From Aspergillus flavus (taxonomy: Eukaryota > Ascomycota > Eurotiomycetes > Eurotiales > Aspergillaceae): 64,000 bases of DNA. The position numbers and the translations under genes are program-made. Under the pieces are notes generated by a model, which saw nothing but the letters and a program-made list of their open reading frames with translations, searched no databases and was not told where the DNA came from. The stretch lies in contig NC_092409.1 of assembly GCF_009017415.1 (NCBI RefSeq), forward strand, positions 3,410,001 to 3,474,000, in the 5' to 3' direction. This document shows, piece after piece, positions 34,601 to 46,125 of the stretch (the first letter of the stretch is position 1; every line of letters starts with the position of its first letter).

Positions 34601-35077
34601 TTTGAGTTTCTTATGAGCGATGGATCACCGTCTGAGCCTCGTACCTCTAAGGAATCTTACTCCCGCTCCCTGACCGTCTTTACTGGGGATTCATATGAGT
34701 CTTTGGAACAGGTACCTTCCACAGCTTCTGCGGATAACAGTAGCTCGAAAGAGTCATTCATCCGGAAGATCACGCGGAAGGGTAGCTCGGGCAAATTTAG
34801 CTCGTGGAAAGACCGCTCAGGCCTGTTCTCCAAGAAGGGCGATACCTCCCAGGGTGACATTGAAGAAGACGGCAATAGTGAGTCACTGCTCGCAAAGAGC
34901 GTGGACAGCACTGTCTCCAGCGCTCCATCCGCAGACAGGTCGACCAGAAGCAGCCTTGGATTCTTTAGTCGCAAATCTAAGAAGACGGATAAGGCGGCCA
35001 GTGAAACAAGTGAACGGCCCAGTGAACAAGCCAGCGAAACAGGCGGCGAGGAACATTCAGAGGATATCCATGCATGA
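31610..35077 (+). CDS. Membrane-anchored fibronectin type III / coiled-coil protein
   Basis: Exons are 31610-31725, 31784-31977, 32048-33066 and 33119-35077, giving 1095 aa. A hydrophobic segment (about residues 24-43, ALFLAVTILWALIW) predicts one membrane pass near the N-terminus. A single fibronectin-III-like domain follows (about 70-165), with ITAREIRIAWKQPE and LAPGNIYHICVLSVSA. After a Ser/Pro linker comes a long coiled coil (about 233-410), then about 650 residues of low-complexity Ser/Pro/Gly-rich, probably disordered sequence with many basic-Ser motifs. Such proteins are conserved in Aspergillus, but I know of no function. The ATG at 31682 is an alternative start that would still keep the membrane segment. 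All intron phases agree. Confidence 0.85.
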
Positions 35078-35555
35078 TGATACTACGCCTTTTCGTTGGC
35101 TCTTTCATGGATCACGGGTTATTGAGAGTGTGGAGTTCCGCCGATTGACAGTCTTCACACACAGTCGTCGCACGATTTCTTTAGATATAAAACATAGGAT
35201 ATTAATCTTTCTTGGATGGCGCATGCATGATGCCCGGTTTTCTCATCTTAGATATTTTTCAGTCGTTCAAAATTCTTACAGTTCTCTACCTCAATATATT
35301 TTGAATTGCCGACAAGAAACATAAAGTCTTTGCGGAAACTTCTCGTTAGTAGAAGAAAAACACTACTGGTATAGTCTTTCAACGTGTGTGTCTAGATATA
35401 CATATATATATAGAGTAGTCTTGAAGCTGGGGTTGGGTGCCACTCATACCCGTCGGTTAAAGTGGCCTCCGCACAACTTCATTCATGTCGCCTTTCCTTT
35501 TCTCTACTCCATCACCAATTATACGTACAAGCAGTTCTATAGTGTATCCAGATAA
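35078..35555. other. Intergenic, THG1 promoter
   Basis: 478 bp between same-strand genes, with an AT-rich dinucleotide patch near 35398-35412. No gene. Confidence 0.45.
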
Positions 35556-36994
35556 ATGGCGAACTCAAAGTATGCCCATCAGCTGGGTCCTTTTTTGTTT
35601 CCCGTGGATATAATATGACTAACATTAAATTATAGGTATGAGTACGTCAAAGCCTTCGAGCAACCAGACGTTTTACTCCCCAATACCTGGATTGTAGTCC
35701 GCATCGATGGCAGAGGTTTTCACAAGTTAGTAGCTGTCCTCCCCTTCCCCCCCCCCCCCCCCCCCCCCTTTAAAATATTTTACCTGCGAGAAAGAAAAGA
35801 AGAAAGCCTACATACGGTGTTTTCCCTTTCCCTCTGCACATCTCCTTTTGAAATTTGATTCCGAATCTTTTATGTCATGGGCCGCACACATATACTCCGT
35901 TACTAAACTGCCTTTAGACTTACCGACCGCTATAACTTCACGAAACCGAACGACCGCCGCGCACTGGATCTCATGAACGCTGCGGCCGTCGAGGTAATGA
36001 AAGATCTTCCCGATCTATGCATTGCATATGGAGTCAGCGATGAGTATAGGTCTGTTCCCTGGCCCATGCCGCACTCCACATAGAACGATACTAATTGATA
36101 TCAGTTTCGTCTTCCATCCAAGCTGCCAGTTATTCGAGCGGCGAAGTGCGTAAGTCATGCAACCTTCCCAGCCATCCATGGCCCATTCAAACAGGCTTAG
36201 ACTGACATGATAACAGCAAGCTTGTAACAACCATTGTATCCACATTCACAGCCCATTATGTGTACCTGTGGGGAACATACTTCCCCGATAACCCTCTTCA
36301 ATTTCCGTATTTGCCTTCCTTTGATGGAAGAGCTGTCATGTATCCCGCTACTAGGAACTTGCGTGACTATATGAGCTGGAGGCAGGTGGACTGTGAGTTT
36401 GCCGCATGCTCATCGTTCATGAAGATTTAGCTAACAACTCTACTCGAAGGCCATATTAATAACCTTTATAACACAACGTTCTGGACCATGGTTCTACAGG
36501 GCGGCATGAGCAACACTGATGCAGAACAAGAGTTGAAGGTGAGAGGTTCATACTTTCTTTCTTCTCTTCGGGGAGCTAATGTTTGGCTCCAACCATAGGG
36601 AACAGTATCGTCGGACAAGAATGAAATCCTCTTCAAGAGATTCGGGATTAATTACAATAATGAGGAAGAGATATACAAGAAGGGAAGTGTACTCTATCGT
36701 CAAGTAAGTTGGTCAACATTTGTATATTAGAAGCCGGCCCACTGATACAGCTTGCAGTACCAATTAGAGGACATCAAGCCAAAGTCAGAGTCTAAGTCAG
36801 GAGTGCTGGCAGAGGAGGAAGGCAATAATGTCCAAGAAGCGAAGATTTCCAGATCACAACAGGACAAACTTCGTAAATTACGCCGTAAGGCACAGGTTGT
36901 TGTTGACCATGTCGACATCATCAAAGACGAATTCTGGGAGCGAAGGCCATGGATTCTATCGGGAAAGCCGGGCAAATTGCCCACGGAGGCTTAA
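35556..36994 (+). CDS. THG1: tRNA(His) guanylyltransferase
   Basis: Adds the essential G-1 to tRNA-His by 3'-5' polymerisation. There are eight coding exons: 35556-35569, 35636-35725, 35918-36049, 36105-36149, 36217-36392, 36450-36538, 36599-36703 and 36758-36994, giving 295 aa. The first coding exon is 14 nt. The palm-domain metal-binding motifs are [23 protein letters not shown] (in two exons) and [12 protein letters not shown] (across a splice); downstream is [17 protein letters not shown]. It is the most intron-dense gene in the window. Intron 2 (35726-35917) is long, 192 nt, and includes a run of 22 C. All phases close. Confidence 0.95.
35747..35768 (+). repeat. Poly-C tract (22 C) in THG1 intron 2
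   Basis: An uninterrupted run of 22 cytosines, preceded by a C-rich segment, inside intron 2 of THG1. Exact length may be affected by sequencing. Confidence 0.85.
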
Positions 36995-37142
36995 GTTACG
37001 ATTTATGGTTTAAAAAGGATATCAAATTCAGACGTGACACGATATGTAATATAATCTTCATAAAGACCGCAGTAGCTGTAGCAAATGGGTATCTATCTAT
37101 GTACGGCCGTAAGCAAAAAATGATATCCTGAAAAAAGCAAAT

Positions 37143-38090
37143 CTACTCCTTCCTTGACTTTTTGGCATCCTTCGACTTCCTTGATTTTGATTTCGAGCCG
37201 TCTTCAGGTGAGGACTCCTCACTCTTCTTCCTCTTCTTGCTTTCCTTATCCTTCTCTTTCTCCTTCTTTTCCTTTTTCTCTTTCTTCTTCTTGGATTTTT
37301 CTATCGAATCAGAGGACTCCTCACGTCCACTAGACTCTGTCTGGTCGTTCTCGATCGATATCGGAGTAGGATAGTCCTCTTCTGGGTTATTTCCTTCCTT
37401 CTCCTTCTTGCTCTTGCGTGTAGCTTTCTCATTCTCATCGGTAGTGCTGTCCTCCGCTTCCTTAGCCTTCTTCAGCTTCTTCTTCAATTCCTTCGCTTCC
37501 TTCTTCCTCCTCTTCTCTTCCTTCCGTTGGCGCCTCTCCTCCTTACTCTCCTTCCGATCCTTAGAATCCCGATCACTGCGCGACACAGCAGAATCCTCCC
37601 CCTCCTCAGCCCGACCCATCTTCTTCCTCTTCCGCTCCTCCTTCCTCAATTTCTTCGCTTCCCGATCTTCCTCCCCATCCACATCATCTTTCTTCCTCTT
37701 CTTAGACTCAGCTTTAGCCTTAGACTCGGAACCCTCTTCCCTCTCCTTCTTTTTCTCCTGCTCATCCTTCGACCCCAGCGTCCCAGGAACAACCTCCCCC
37801 CTGACAAAATACCGATAAAGCTCACTAGTCAACGCATTCGGCTTCTTCTCCACCCCAGCATTATTCTCATCTCCAACACCCTTCAGCGCATCCTCGAATC
37901 CGCGCAACCACCACTGGTTCGTCGGGTCTTTGGTTGTCGTCTGGCCAACGCCGAGGTTGCCTTTCCTTCGGGAGACGAGAATCGGTTTCGTGAGCCCGAG
38001 GCCGGAGTGTGCGCCTGGTCGACGGTTGGGGTTGAGTGGGTTGCCTGGACCGGACCAGCCGTGGCGGATTAGGTAGGCTTGTGCGTCCAT
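37143..38090 (-). CDS. TMA23: TMA23-like nucleolar G-patch protein
   Basis: Intronless, 315 aa. The N-terminus MDAQAYLIRHGWSGPGNPLN and then GAHSGLGLTKPILVSRRKGN form the short glycine-patch-like region found in Tma23. Next comes WWLRGFEDALKGVG, and the rest is very Lys/Glu/Arg/Ser-rich with repeated KKK/KKEK tracts, as in nucleolar ribosome-biogenesis proteins. Yeast Tma23 is associated with ribosome biogenesis. Long antisense frames over the Lys-rich half are composition artefacts. Convergent with THG1. Confidence 0.85.
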   Translation of the reverse strand: MDAQAYLIRHGWSGPGNPLNPNRRPGAHSGLGLTKPILVSRRKGNLGVGQTTTKDPTNQWWLRGFEDALKGVGDENNAGVEKKPNALTSELYRYFVRGEVVPGTLGSKDEQEKKKEREEGSESKAKAESKKRKKDDVDGEEDREAKKLRKEERKRKKMGRAEEGEDSAVSRSDRDSKDRKESKEERRQRKEEKRRKKEAKELKKKLKKAKEAEDSTTDENEKATRKSKKEKEGNNPEEDYPTPISIENDQTESSGREESSDSIEKSKKKKEKKEKKEKEKDKESKKRKKSEESSPEDGSKSKSRKSKDAKKSRKE

Positions 38091-38524
38091 TTTTTTTTTT
38101 CTTTTGTGGTCTTTCTTGTGGAGTGAGGTTTGAGGTTTGGGGGTTTGACTTTGGACGATTTGTGAATGTGGTTTGGTTTATATAGGAAGTTCGTGGTGGT
38201 ATAGATATAGTTTTGTTCCTGATGTGATGAGACGCATATGAACTTGTAGATATAGGCGCTGGGTTGAGGGAGTGACAGGATCGAGGACTATAGGGACATG
38301 ACCTGAGTCACGCTATAAGTTAAAATCTAAATTATACCCCAATTAAAAAGAGAGTATAAGGAAGGGGGAAAGGGAGGTAAAGATGACCACCAGCTGAAAG
38401 AGAAACGAAGACCCAGGAACAAGAAAAAAAAATTCCTCCACAGGAGATAAGGATTTCCGAACGGGTTATCACAATGCTTATGTATTTATGTCTAACACAT
38501 TTTCTCAAAATTTTCCAAGAAACC
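38091..38524. other. Intergenic upstream of TMA23 and tRNA
   Basis: 434 bp. Contains the TMA23 promoter; no gene was seen. Confidence 0.45.
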
Positions 38525-38609
38525 AGTTGCGTGGTCTAATGGTTATGATTTCTCATTCACATTCGGTTGTTAACTGAGAAGGTTCCCGGTTCGATCCCGG
38601 GCGCGACTA
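38525..38609 (+). tRNA. tRNA-Val (CAC), with a 12-nt intron
   Basis: An 85-nt cloverleaf. The acceptor stem is AGTTGCG with CGCGACT (one G-U) and discriminator A at 38609. The D arm starts GTCTAATGGTTA. The anticodon stem is TCTCA with TGAGA. The T arm is CCCGG-TTCGATC-CCGGG. Taking out 38562-38573 leaves the seven-base loop TTCACAC, giving anticodon CAC. The intron lies one base 3' of the anticodon, the standard place. An alternative reading as Asn(GTT) is possible from the segment TTCGGTTGTTAACTGAG but would need a D arm about 11 nt too long. Presence of a tRNA is near certain; identity is less so. Confidence 0.85.
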
Positions 38610-38704
38610 CTCTTTTTGTTATTCATATATCATAACACACATATGGGCATTATTTCGCTCATTCTATCTACTAGCTTGACTTTATTGTCTACTTTACTTA
38701 GCTT

Positions 38705-38736
<32 letters not shown>

Positions 38737-39546
38737 CTTTTTTGTTTTTTGGGGCTCTCTCTTTACCTACTGGTAATTTATATCTCCTAAATTATTTACA
38801 CTTAAATCATGTATTACAATTCTAGTGTGACGGTCCAAACCTACCTCTCGGATTTTTCTTCCGCGCAGGTATATATTCGCCAAACCCACATACCTAAACC
38901 GCGGCCCCCACGCCTCCAAACCGAGCACAAACCAACGTAGCAATCGCAGTGGACAAACCATCGTCCGATTGAACTCAATTCTGCTGCCTAATTGGTTCAT
39001 CGGCTGACCGCGTCCTCATAATTGTGGGCTAGTAAAACATTGGAATTCGCAAGTTCCGGAGACGGCGGGCTGTCGAATGGACACTGAAAATTTCCTCTAA
39101 GGTTACTAGTATGCAGTGTATGGTACGTGCGCAAATTCTGCATACGACGTATGAACTGGGGGCTGTGGCAGGTTTGTGTTGGGAAATAGATTGTGACGGT
39201 CAGCAGAAAGATCTGATATCTACTAGTAGCTATGTGGGATTCGATATAGGGCAGGGTTTGGGTGGAATATCGGGACATCCCGCTTGTAGTAAATGGTGAA
39301 ATTATACTCAGTACTACCAGGAGTCCGATCCTGCGGATGACGGACTTGGAGGGGTGCAGTTCAGGGTTGTACTGATCCCTGCCTGTGAAGAAGGGTGGAT
39401 GAAATACGGTCGCAAGACGAGTGGTTTGAAACATACGGGAAGGCCGGGACAATATGACGGCATACGTATTTCCGAGGTCACGTATTTTACATTCTATCGT
39501 GGCGGTCAATGCTCTGGGCGAGGTAACGAAACAGACGAGGCCTAAT
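38610..39546. other. Intergenic with 30-nt poly-T tract
   Basis: Between the tRNA and the 3' end of the WD40 gene. A run of 30 T lies at 38707-38736. A 270-codon minus frame that overlaps the WD40 terminal exon lacks coding character. Confidence 0.5.
38613..38617 (+). terminator. RNA polymerase III terminator
   Basis: A TTTTT run lies four bases after the tRNA discriminator base, the usual Pol III stop. Confidence 0.75.
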
Positions 39547-41177
39547 TTAATAGGGTTTGAACCGTCCCTTATCCTTATTCTTTTTTGGCCGCGCAGTCTT
39601 GTTCGAGGATTCATCGCCCTGCGCCTCTCCGGACTCCGGTTTCCATGCGCGGACAAATCCGTCTTCGCCGCAAGTAAATACCGATTGGGACTGCGATCGA
39701 CCTTGTTAGTTGTCGGTCGGATAGAGGAGTTGGCAAGGGGGCGCATACCTGTTCGTCCAGATAGATGGAACGTACAACCTCCTCGCCGTGAGCGCCAGGA
39801 AGCCGCCACAGGTTCTCTTGGTCGAATTGCCAGGATGGGTTTGAGGTAAGAGGGACCAAGTCCAAGCGTTTCTCACTGGACAATGTTAGCACACGAAGCA
39901 TACGCCGAAGATCTTAGGTAGTAAAGGGAAGACAGAAAATAGAAAATATAAGAATAGAACATGACCAAACTAACATTTTATGGCCAGCGGCGACATAGGG
40001 GCCCTGACTGCCAATGCATAGCTGAGCGATGTATTCACAGCCTAGGGGCTGTCTCAAGTCTCCAAACTGCACAGGATTAGGCTCCTGCACCTCTTCTTCC
40101 GGATCCGTAGCCGGATGAATCGAGAAGACTTCGTCGTGACTGAGAGCGTAGATGGTCCTCTCGCTTAAGAAACCGGCGTGATGTACTGAGCCATGGTTGA
40201 TAACCTGTACAAGCGCCTCATCTTCGTCTGTAATATCGGTGTTGTAGACGTTGACTAGACCATCCGTGCTTCCGGAAAGCACGACATTGTTCCTCGTTGG
40301 GTGATATTGGAGCTGCGAATCATCAAGAAAGTTTGTTAGGGGAAAGTATAACCAAGGTACAGGAGTGAGCCTACCTCAGTGACATCGTCATTGTGGCTTT
40401 CAACATACTGAAGTCGAGATTGACCCGGGGATCTGACATCCCTGTTACGTCAGTTAGCAGCTCGTGAATTGGAGATGAGAGTGTGAGAAGTAGTCAACCG
40501 GTGATGTGTGGCTGAACCCACATGGAATGCGACGGACTCACCAAAAAGCAACAACAGCCTGATAAGAAACAAGTTCAGTGCCAGCTGCAAGGCTGTTTGT
40601 TGCAGGACAACAGGCTATAGATAGAACCGGTGCGTCTCTTGCTGTCAGAGAAAGCGGGATTAGCAATCAGTCGACTGTACGAATGCATCTTAAACTCCAA
40701 GTGGTTGGAGTTGGCCAGCACATCAAGATGCATCCGTGTTTATTGCTAGAAGAGGTGCTCCTCAAAAAGAGTGCGACCTTGTCCGTGGCCTTAACATGGC
40801 CAAGCAGTAGGTGACAAGGAAAAGGAGGGGGAAGAACAAGGGAGGGTTAAAAGGGAGCAGGGAATCTTACATGTCTCCACCTCTACAACTGCCGACCTTT
40901 TGCCATTCCGCAGGTCCCAAAGCTTCACTTTCCCGTCCCTTCCTCCAGTAGCAAGCAGTTGCTGACCCGCATCATACGATTTCAACGACGTAACTCCCTT
41001 GTGGGCGTCGGCAGCCACCACAGAAACATGGCTAAGGCTAGCGGCGTCAAACACACGCAGTGAGTCGTCCGAAGCAATGGCTGCGAATGAGCCTGGGCTT
41101 GATGAAGCAATGGAGTAGATGTAATTGTCCTGAGCGAGTGAGAGTGAGGAAGACGCCGTGGCTTTGAGTGTATGCAT
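39547..41177 (-). CDS. WD40 repeat protein, WDR89-like
   Basis: Beta-propeller protein of the WDR89 type, 360 aa. Minus-strand exons are 41177-40871, 40641-40542, 40441-40375, 40312-39975, 39875-39749 and 39690-39547. Repeats include LLATGGRDGKVKLWDLRNGK, VVAFWDVRSPG, NNVVLSGSTDGLVNVYNTD, and FTCGEDGFVRAWKPESGE in the last exon. The tail is Lys-rich (RPKKNKDKGRFKPY), suggesting a nucleolar or nuclear location. All six exons are phase-consistent. Intron 1 is 229 nt, several times the local average, and contains a stem-loop. The ATG at 41177 was preferred over a further upstream in-frame one because the upstream extension does not look like part of the propeller. Confidence 0.88.
40683..40733. 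repeat. Stem-loop inside WDR89-like intron 1
   Basis: The outer arms atgcatctt (40683-40691) and aagatgcat (40725-40733) and the inner arms aactccaa (40693-40700) and ttggagtt (40705-40712) pair perfectly, with a 4-nt loop and an internal loop on one side. Confidence 0.6.
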
Positions 41178-44100
41178 GTTCGGACAATGATCGTCTAGTA
41201 TAACAAACCCTTGTGTCTGTCCTGTCTTAGGGCAAATTGCCACTTCACGAATCAAAGGCACTGAAGTCTCAGCCTCAGAGGGATAGATAGGTAGCCCCGC
41301 AGAGGCAGAACGCAATGCGTGTTTTACTGAGTTAGTTATCGGCCGAACACTGTCTGTTCCTTTCGTCCCACAGGTAGGTGGCTGCCGGGGTCGCGATATC
41401 AAGCCAGACGAGGGAAAGTTCTTGCTAAAACCAACTTCTTTGTCTTTTCCTTGACGTGGCTTACTCTGATAGGAATAAGCGACCGAGGAAGGGAGGTTGG
41501 TGTTGGATATCACAGACGATTCTTAGAATGGCCTGTTTTCTTTGCTTTTTCTTTTTTCTTTTCCCGGATTCGCCGATGGTACTTCGGAGCCTTTTGGCGG
41601 AAGCTGCGCGAGAGCCAAGAAATTTCCTTTTTTGATTCTGCTTTTGGGGGGCCTTTCGTTTGGATGCCTCACGTATGTGGCACCAAAGACTGGCACGGGA
41701 AAATACAAACAAACAATTCCAATTACTTGGTCACAAACACAGTTAGGTGCTTACTTACTACAGGAGAAAGCAAATCACCACCAGTTATCATTTTCTTTAT
41801 ATTCCTTTATTCGCTGTTCCTGACAGATTGTGCTATCTTACTCACCAATCATATTTTTCTTCAGTTTGTTCATTTTTTGAGGACCGCTGGCCAAAGGTAT
41901 TGCCTGGAATATACTTACTGAAACACAAACTATATCAAGGATTGTGGCAATGCCACCTGACATGATAAATGAAGCCGACTGCATGCCGGAACTGTGTCCC
42001 CATAGGGCTATCACCGTTGGGTCTACGCCCCCGAGACTTCGTCCCATGCATCCCCGCTTTCTAACCTGAGACGGGCGGAGGTAGAGATCAAGATACACAG
42101 CAACCTGAGGCGTTGAGGCCAGGCTCCAGAGTACTACCACAAGTTCTACTTGACGCAGTAGCTCTGTAGGTTTAATCCTAGGAGATTTATACTCACTGGG
42201 CGAGAGTGGATGGGGGCAGTCCATTGTCCATATATGAAGTTACTAAGCTGAATCCCCACGCATCTGGGTTCTCACTCAATACGATATACTTCGTCATAGG
42301 ACAGTATACTGAACAAGTTATTCAGTGATTGCTATCCCACCAAAGGTGAACGGGGTTTTCAATGTTTGCCATGCTAAGAAGCTCGGAAGAACGGATCGAG
42401 TTAGCGACGACCTACTGTATGGGTGCTGAGTCGGATATTGACCGACCACAGAATGGAATAAGGGCTTCCGCCGAGGGTGCTGTATGGTGCAGTGATATGA
42501 ATCAATGAATGGCGGTAGTGGCGACAGGATTGGTTAATGCCCAGAGGAGCTTATTCGTAGTATTATAGCAGTGTGGAGCATTGGGGGGCCAGGAAAAACG
42601 AATCGAACAGTTTCTGCCCAGGAGTGTTCCCCTCCATTTCCGAAAACAGCGAATTCAGGAGTAGCTGCATATGCACTGCCGCAAAACAACCCCGAAGCGG
42701 TTTCCACGTTCCCAAAAAGGTGTCCCTGCTTGGGGCGTGAAGCATTAAGCAAACCGGGCCGGTGACTGACAGGACGATAATCTCTCAGGGACATTGTAGA
42801 GATGAAACCTTTGGATTCTTCATCTTAATCATTGGATAATTGCCGTTTACTCAACCCACTGTGACGCAGGTGGCCCGTTTGGTGCCTCATGTAGTGACTC
42901 GAGCCGGGGGTAGTACCCTTCATGCCTGGTCCAGGGCAGTTAGTTGAGAGCTAACCCATGGGGACTTTTTAGCAGGGACTTTGGAAGATGTAGCACTTGG
43001 AATGTTTTTTTTTTGTGATCGAGACGCTCTCTTCTACCATTTGGTTGGCAAAGGGGGAAAAGGAAACGAGTAAAGCACTAAGCCGGTCATGGCCAGGCCA
43101 TTGACAAAAGGGGCAGGAAATACTATCTAGTAGTACCTGGAACTCATCGCATACTACCCTTTTCAGTTGGAGACAAAGACGAGATTCTCATTGGTTACCA
43201 ACCAAATGCGCATGAAATTGAAGGTCGAGACAACGCTGAGAATAGGCAATCCTCCGTTGTGGTGGTACCGTTGGATTTTGTGATTGGGGCGCATTTCTGC
43301 CCTGAAGTCGGTGAGTTGTCGCTCCAAATTTGAAAATGACGCGCCTGATCTTCTGCCAAATACTAAATGGGTCAAACACGAAACACAAGGCGTTCTGCGA
43401 TATAGACGCCATTCGACACGGAAAAGATAGTGGGCTCTGACACCTCGTTACGGGGCTTTTGAGGCCAGCCGACAGCCTGCTGACGTATTTGGGTTTTTGA
43501 GACCCAAGACGAAGAAAGACATGGTAGGCGGCGCTTACAGACAATCTGTGATATGGTACCGAAGATTGAAGTTATTAGTGGAAAAGAAAGGGATGGGAAT
43601 ATTTTTTTTCTCTAATTATTATCTCCTTTTTTTTTTTCCTGTTTCCAAAACATTTTAAAGTTATGGCTATCTCTCAGCCGACCCAGATGGAAGGACGAAT
43701 AGATAGACACACAAAGCGCCCGGCAGATAATTCCAACGGGATGCTGTACCGAAAACGGTAGTGTGGATACAAAACAAATGATACGATGGGGAGAGGAAGA
43801 ACCTACTAACCACCCGTAGGGGCAAACCGGCGTAGCTCACTCAGTCACCGAGCTGCAGTTTGAGGGGCTTGCGTTGTTCCACAGCCCAGAGGCGCCGAGA
43901 AGAGCGACTTTGTCTCGCTTTTAGTTGCTGAGGCTTCTGGGAGACCAATCGTGTGGCCTACCCAAGAACTCGTTGGTCGCTGAACGTTGTAACCTTCGAC
44001 CAAGGTTCATTAGGTAAGACTTTTATCCTTGTCCCTGGAATGATGGTCGAGTAGTTCGCTTTTCGATGACGGTGCGTGTAGTGGAGGCCGTATCAAACCG

Positions 44101-45526
44101 CACGGGACCGTCAACTTTCCAGTCATTCTGAGACATGGTTAACATGATACACGTCGGCGGTACATTATAAGTGAATTCAGAGAGAGAAGAAAAAAGAAGA
44201 GGAAAATGGAAAAAAAAGAGTGCGTAGGGGCAGTTGAGCAGGTACCCAAGAGTTGGTTCTCCAAAAGTGCGTATGCACGATGACTTACAATGCAGGAAGC
44301 TCAGATAACTTGAACTCATGCATCACCATCGTGGACCCGAGAGTCTGGGAAGCGGTGAGATGATCAACCGATCACACTTGCCTATTACTTACAAATCACA
44401 TGGGCATGGACTCGGCGCATAGAAAACGTCGTACAGAGTGGACACATACGACCACGCGGTAAGTATGGGATGTGTACCCGGTGATGCATGGACTACTTGC
44501 ATGCGTATGTACGGGAACCACGGCGCTCGGGGTAAAATTACGGCGATGACTTCCATCGATGTGAAGGATCAATCCGATGTGGATAACCCCTTTGTTATAC
44601 TCTCAGCAGTACCTATAACGCTGCGGATATACCTAGCTCAAATCAAACGACATATGTAATATCCACCTGAATGGGGATCGAGTATGGTAAGGAACGTTTG
44701 TATGTAGAAGTAGTTGATACGTAGTACAGATGGGAAGGTATGTATGTATGTAACATCGTACTGTTATGTATAACTAAAGAGAAAGGCTAGTACCAGAGTC
44801 GGTACTGAGCTAAGAAAAGAATCCTGGGGGGAAGTAGGGGAAAAAGGTAAATGGGAAAAAGAAAAAAGGAAAATGAAAAAAAAAAATTTCCTGCCTACTA
44901 CCCGCAATCCGGCATAGTTTCGTACGAACTTCACGGTCGATCCGCGCCGGAGCGGCTGCACGCAATGCCGTGATTAGTGACCCTGCGGAAATGGAGGGTT
45001 GGGGCCAATTCTGGTTTGTTTTTTTCCGGGCGCTACTCGAAGGGAGCCACGCCCGAAGCTTCGAATCCTGCAACCACAGTGCTGGTACCGCTGCCTGACG
45101 CTTGTGAGCCTGAAATTGAGGGCAGCGATCGTTTTGCCCACGGAGATATTTTATCTTAGTGGCCCACGAGCAAACTTTCAGTCACCTCACTAAGTGTGGG
45201 AGGCGGTCCGCATCCCGCCCGGAAGTCACTTTTCGCTTCTCGGTTGGACCCATATATCTGCATTTTGCTCCCACTTACAAGACAAGGTAGTGCTGACGAT
45301 TGTGGTGGGAACCTTTTTCTCCCATCCCCGCCGACACAGTGACAGTAGCAGTGCAGAGCAATATGGAACAACGCTTTACACCGTACACAACCCATTATAT
45401 ATATACACTCATATCACCAACGTCATCAATTATCAGGGGAACAGAGGAATATAGGCCATTCCTATATGCCCTACAATATTTTCTTAATCACCTATTTTTT
45501 GATTTATCCCACTTATTGATACATTT

Positions 45527-45552
45527 GTTTATTTATTTATTTATTTATTTAT
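45527..45552. repeat. (TTTA)n microsatellite
   Basis: About six tandem copies of a four-base unit TTTA, followed by a T-run. Confidence 0.75.
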
Positions 45553-46004
45553 TTTTTTTTTGATTTATATTTTTTTTTTACGACGATGATTGTAGAAGGG
45601 ACTAATGACATAGTTATCCTCCACAAAGCCTTTCGTAAAATAACTAACCAACTCACCACTATCAGCCTAAATGAGTCGATCGAACCTCCTACCAGTACCA
45701 ATCTGCTTCGTATATAATAGAAGGTTGTCGGCTCCTTCTGACAAGACATAATCTAATCTAAGATTTAACTGTGGCTTTTGTGCTTAATCGATTTATCTTT
45801 TTTATCTATCTACGGAGTAGTTATTCACGGATTTTTAGCTGATAATCTAGGCTACATTTTCAGACTGAATTACGCACAATTTTGGGGAAGTGAGAAAACA
45901 GACAGAAAGAGGAGAAAAAAAAGAAAAAGAAAAAAGCATGGGCTAATGTGTGCCCACTGCCCAGACATCTATACCTTGTATGATGTATGTATGATGAGCA
46001 AACA

Positions 46005-46125
46005 TAACTGTACATACATATACCATACATACCCTATAATACACCCATACGGGGTATATTTACGTACCTTTTAGGTGTACCCGTATGTATATTGTATGCA
46101 TGCATGTATATATGTACATGAATAC
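46005..46125. repeat. Nested imperfect inverted repeats
   Basis: The inner arms catacggggta (46046-46056) and tacccgtatg (46078-46087) pair with one bulge. Outside them, tgtacatacatata on the left and tatatatgtaca on the right are also near-complementary. The whole is rich in gtatgt/acatac words. Confidence 0.45.

Noticed and set aside
37162..38072. Plus-strand Phe/Ser/Leu-rich ORFs opposite TMA23
   Set aside because: They are reverse complements of Lys/Glu-rich codons, a composition artefact.
38525..38609. tRNA-Asn(GTT) as primary call
   Set aside because: It would require a D arm of 28 nt; Val(CAC) with a 12-nt intron gives normal geometry throughout.
38997..39809. 270-codon minus-strand ORF
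   Set aside because: It overlaps the last two WDR89-like exons in another frame and continues into non-coding DNA; no family features.
41451..42224. Several ORFs of 60-156 codons on both strands
   Set aside because: Overlapping frames, no motif, and homopolymer-rich sequence; not supported as genes.
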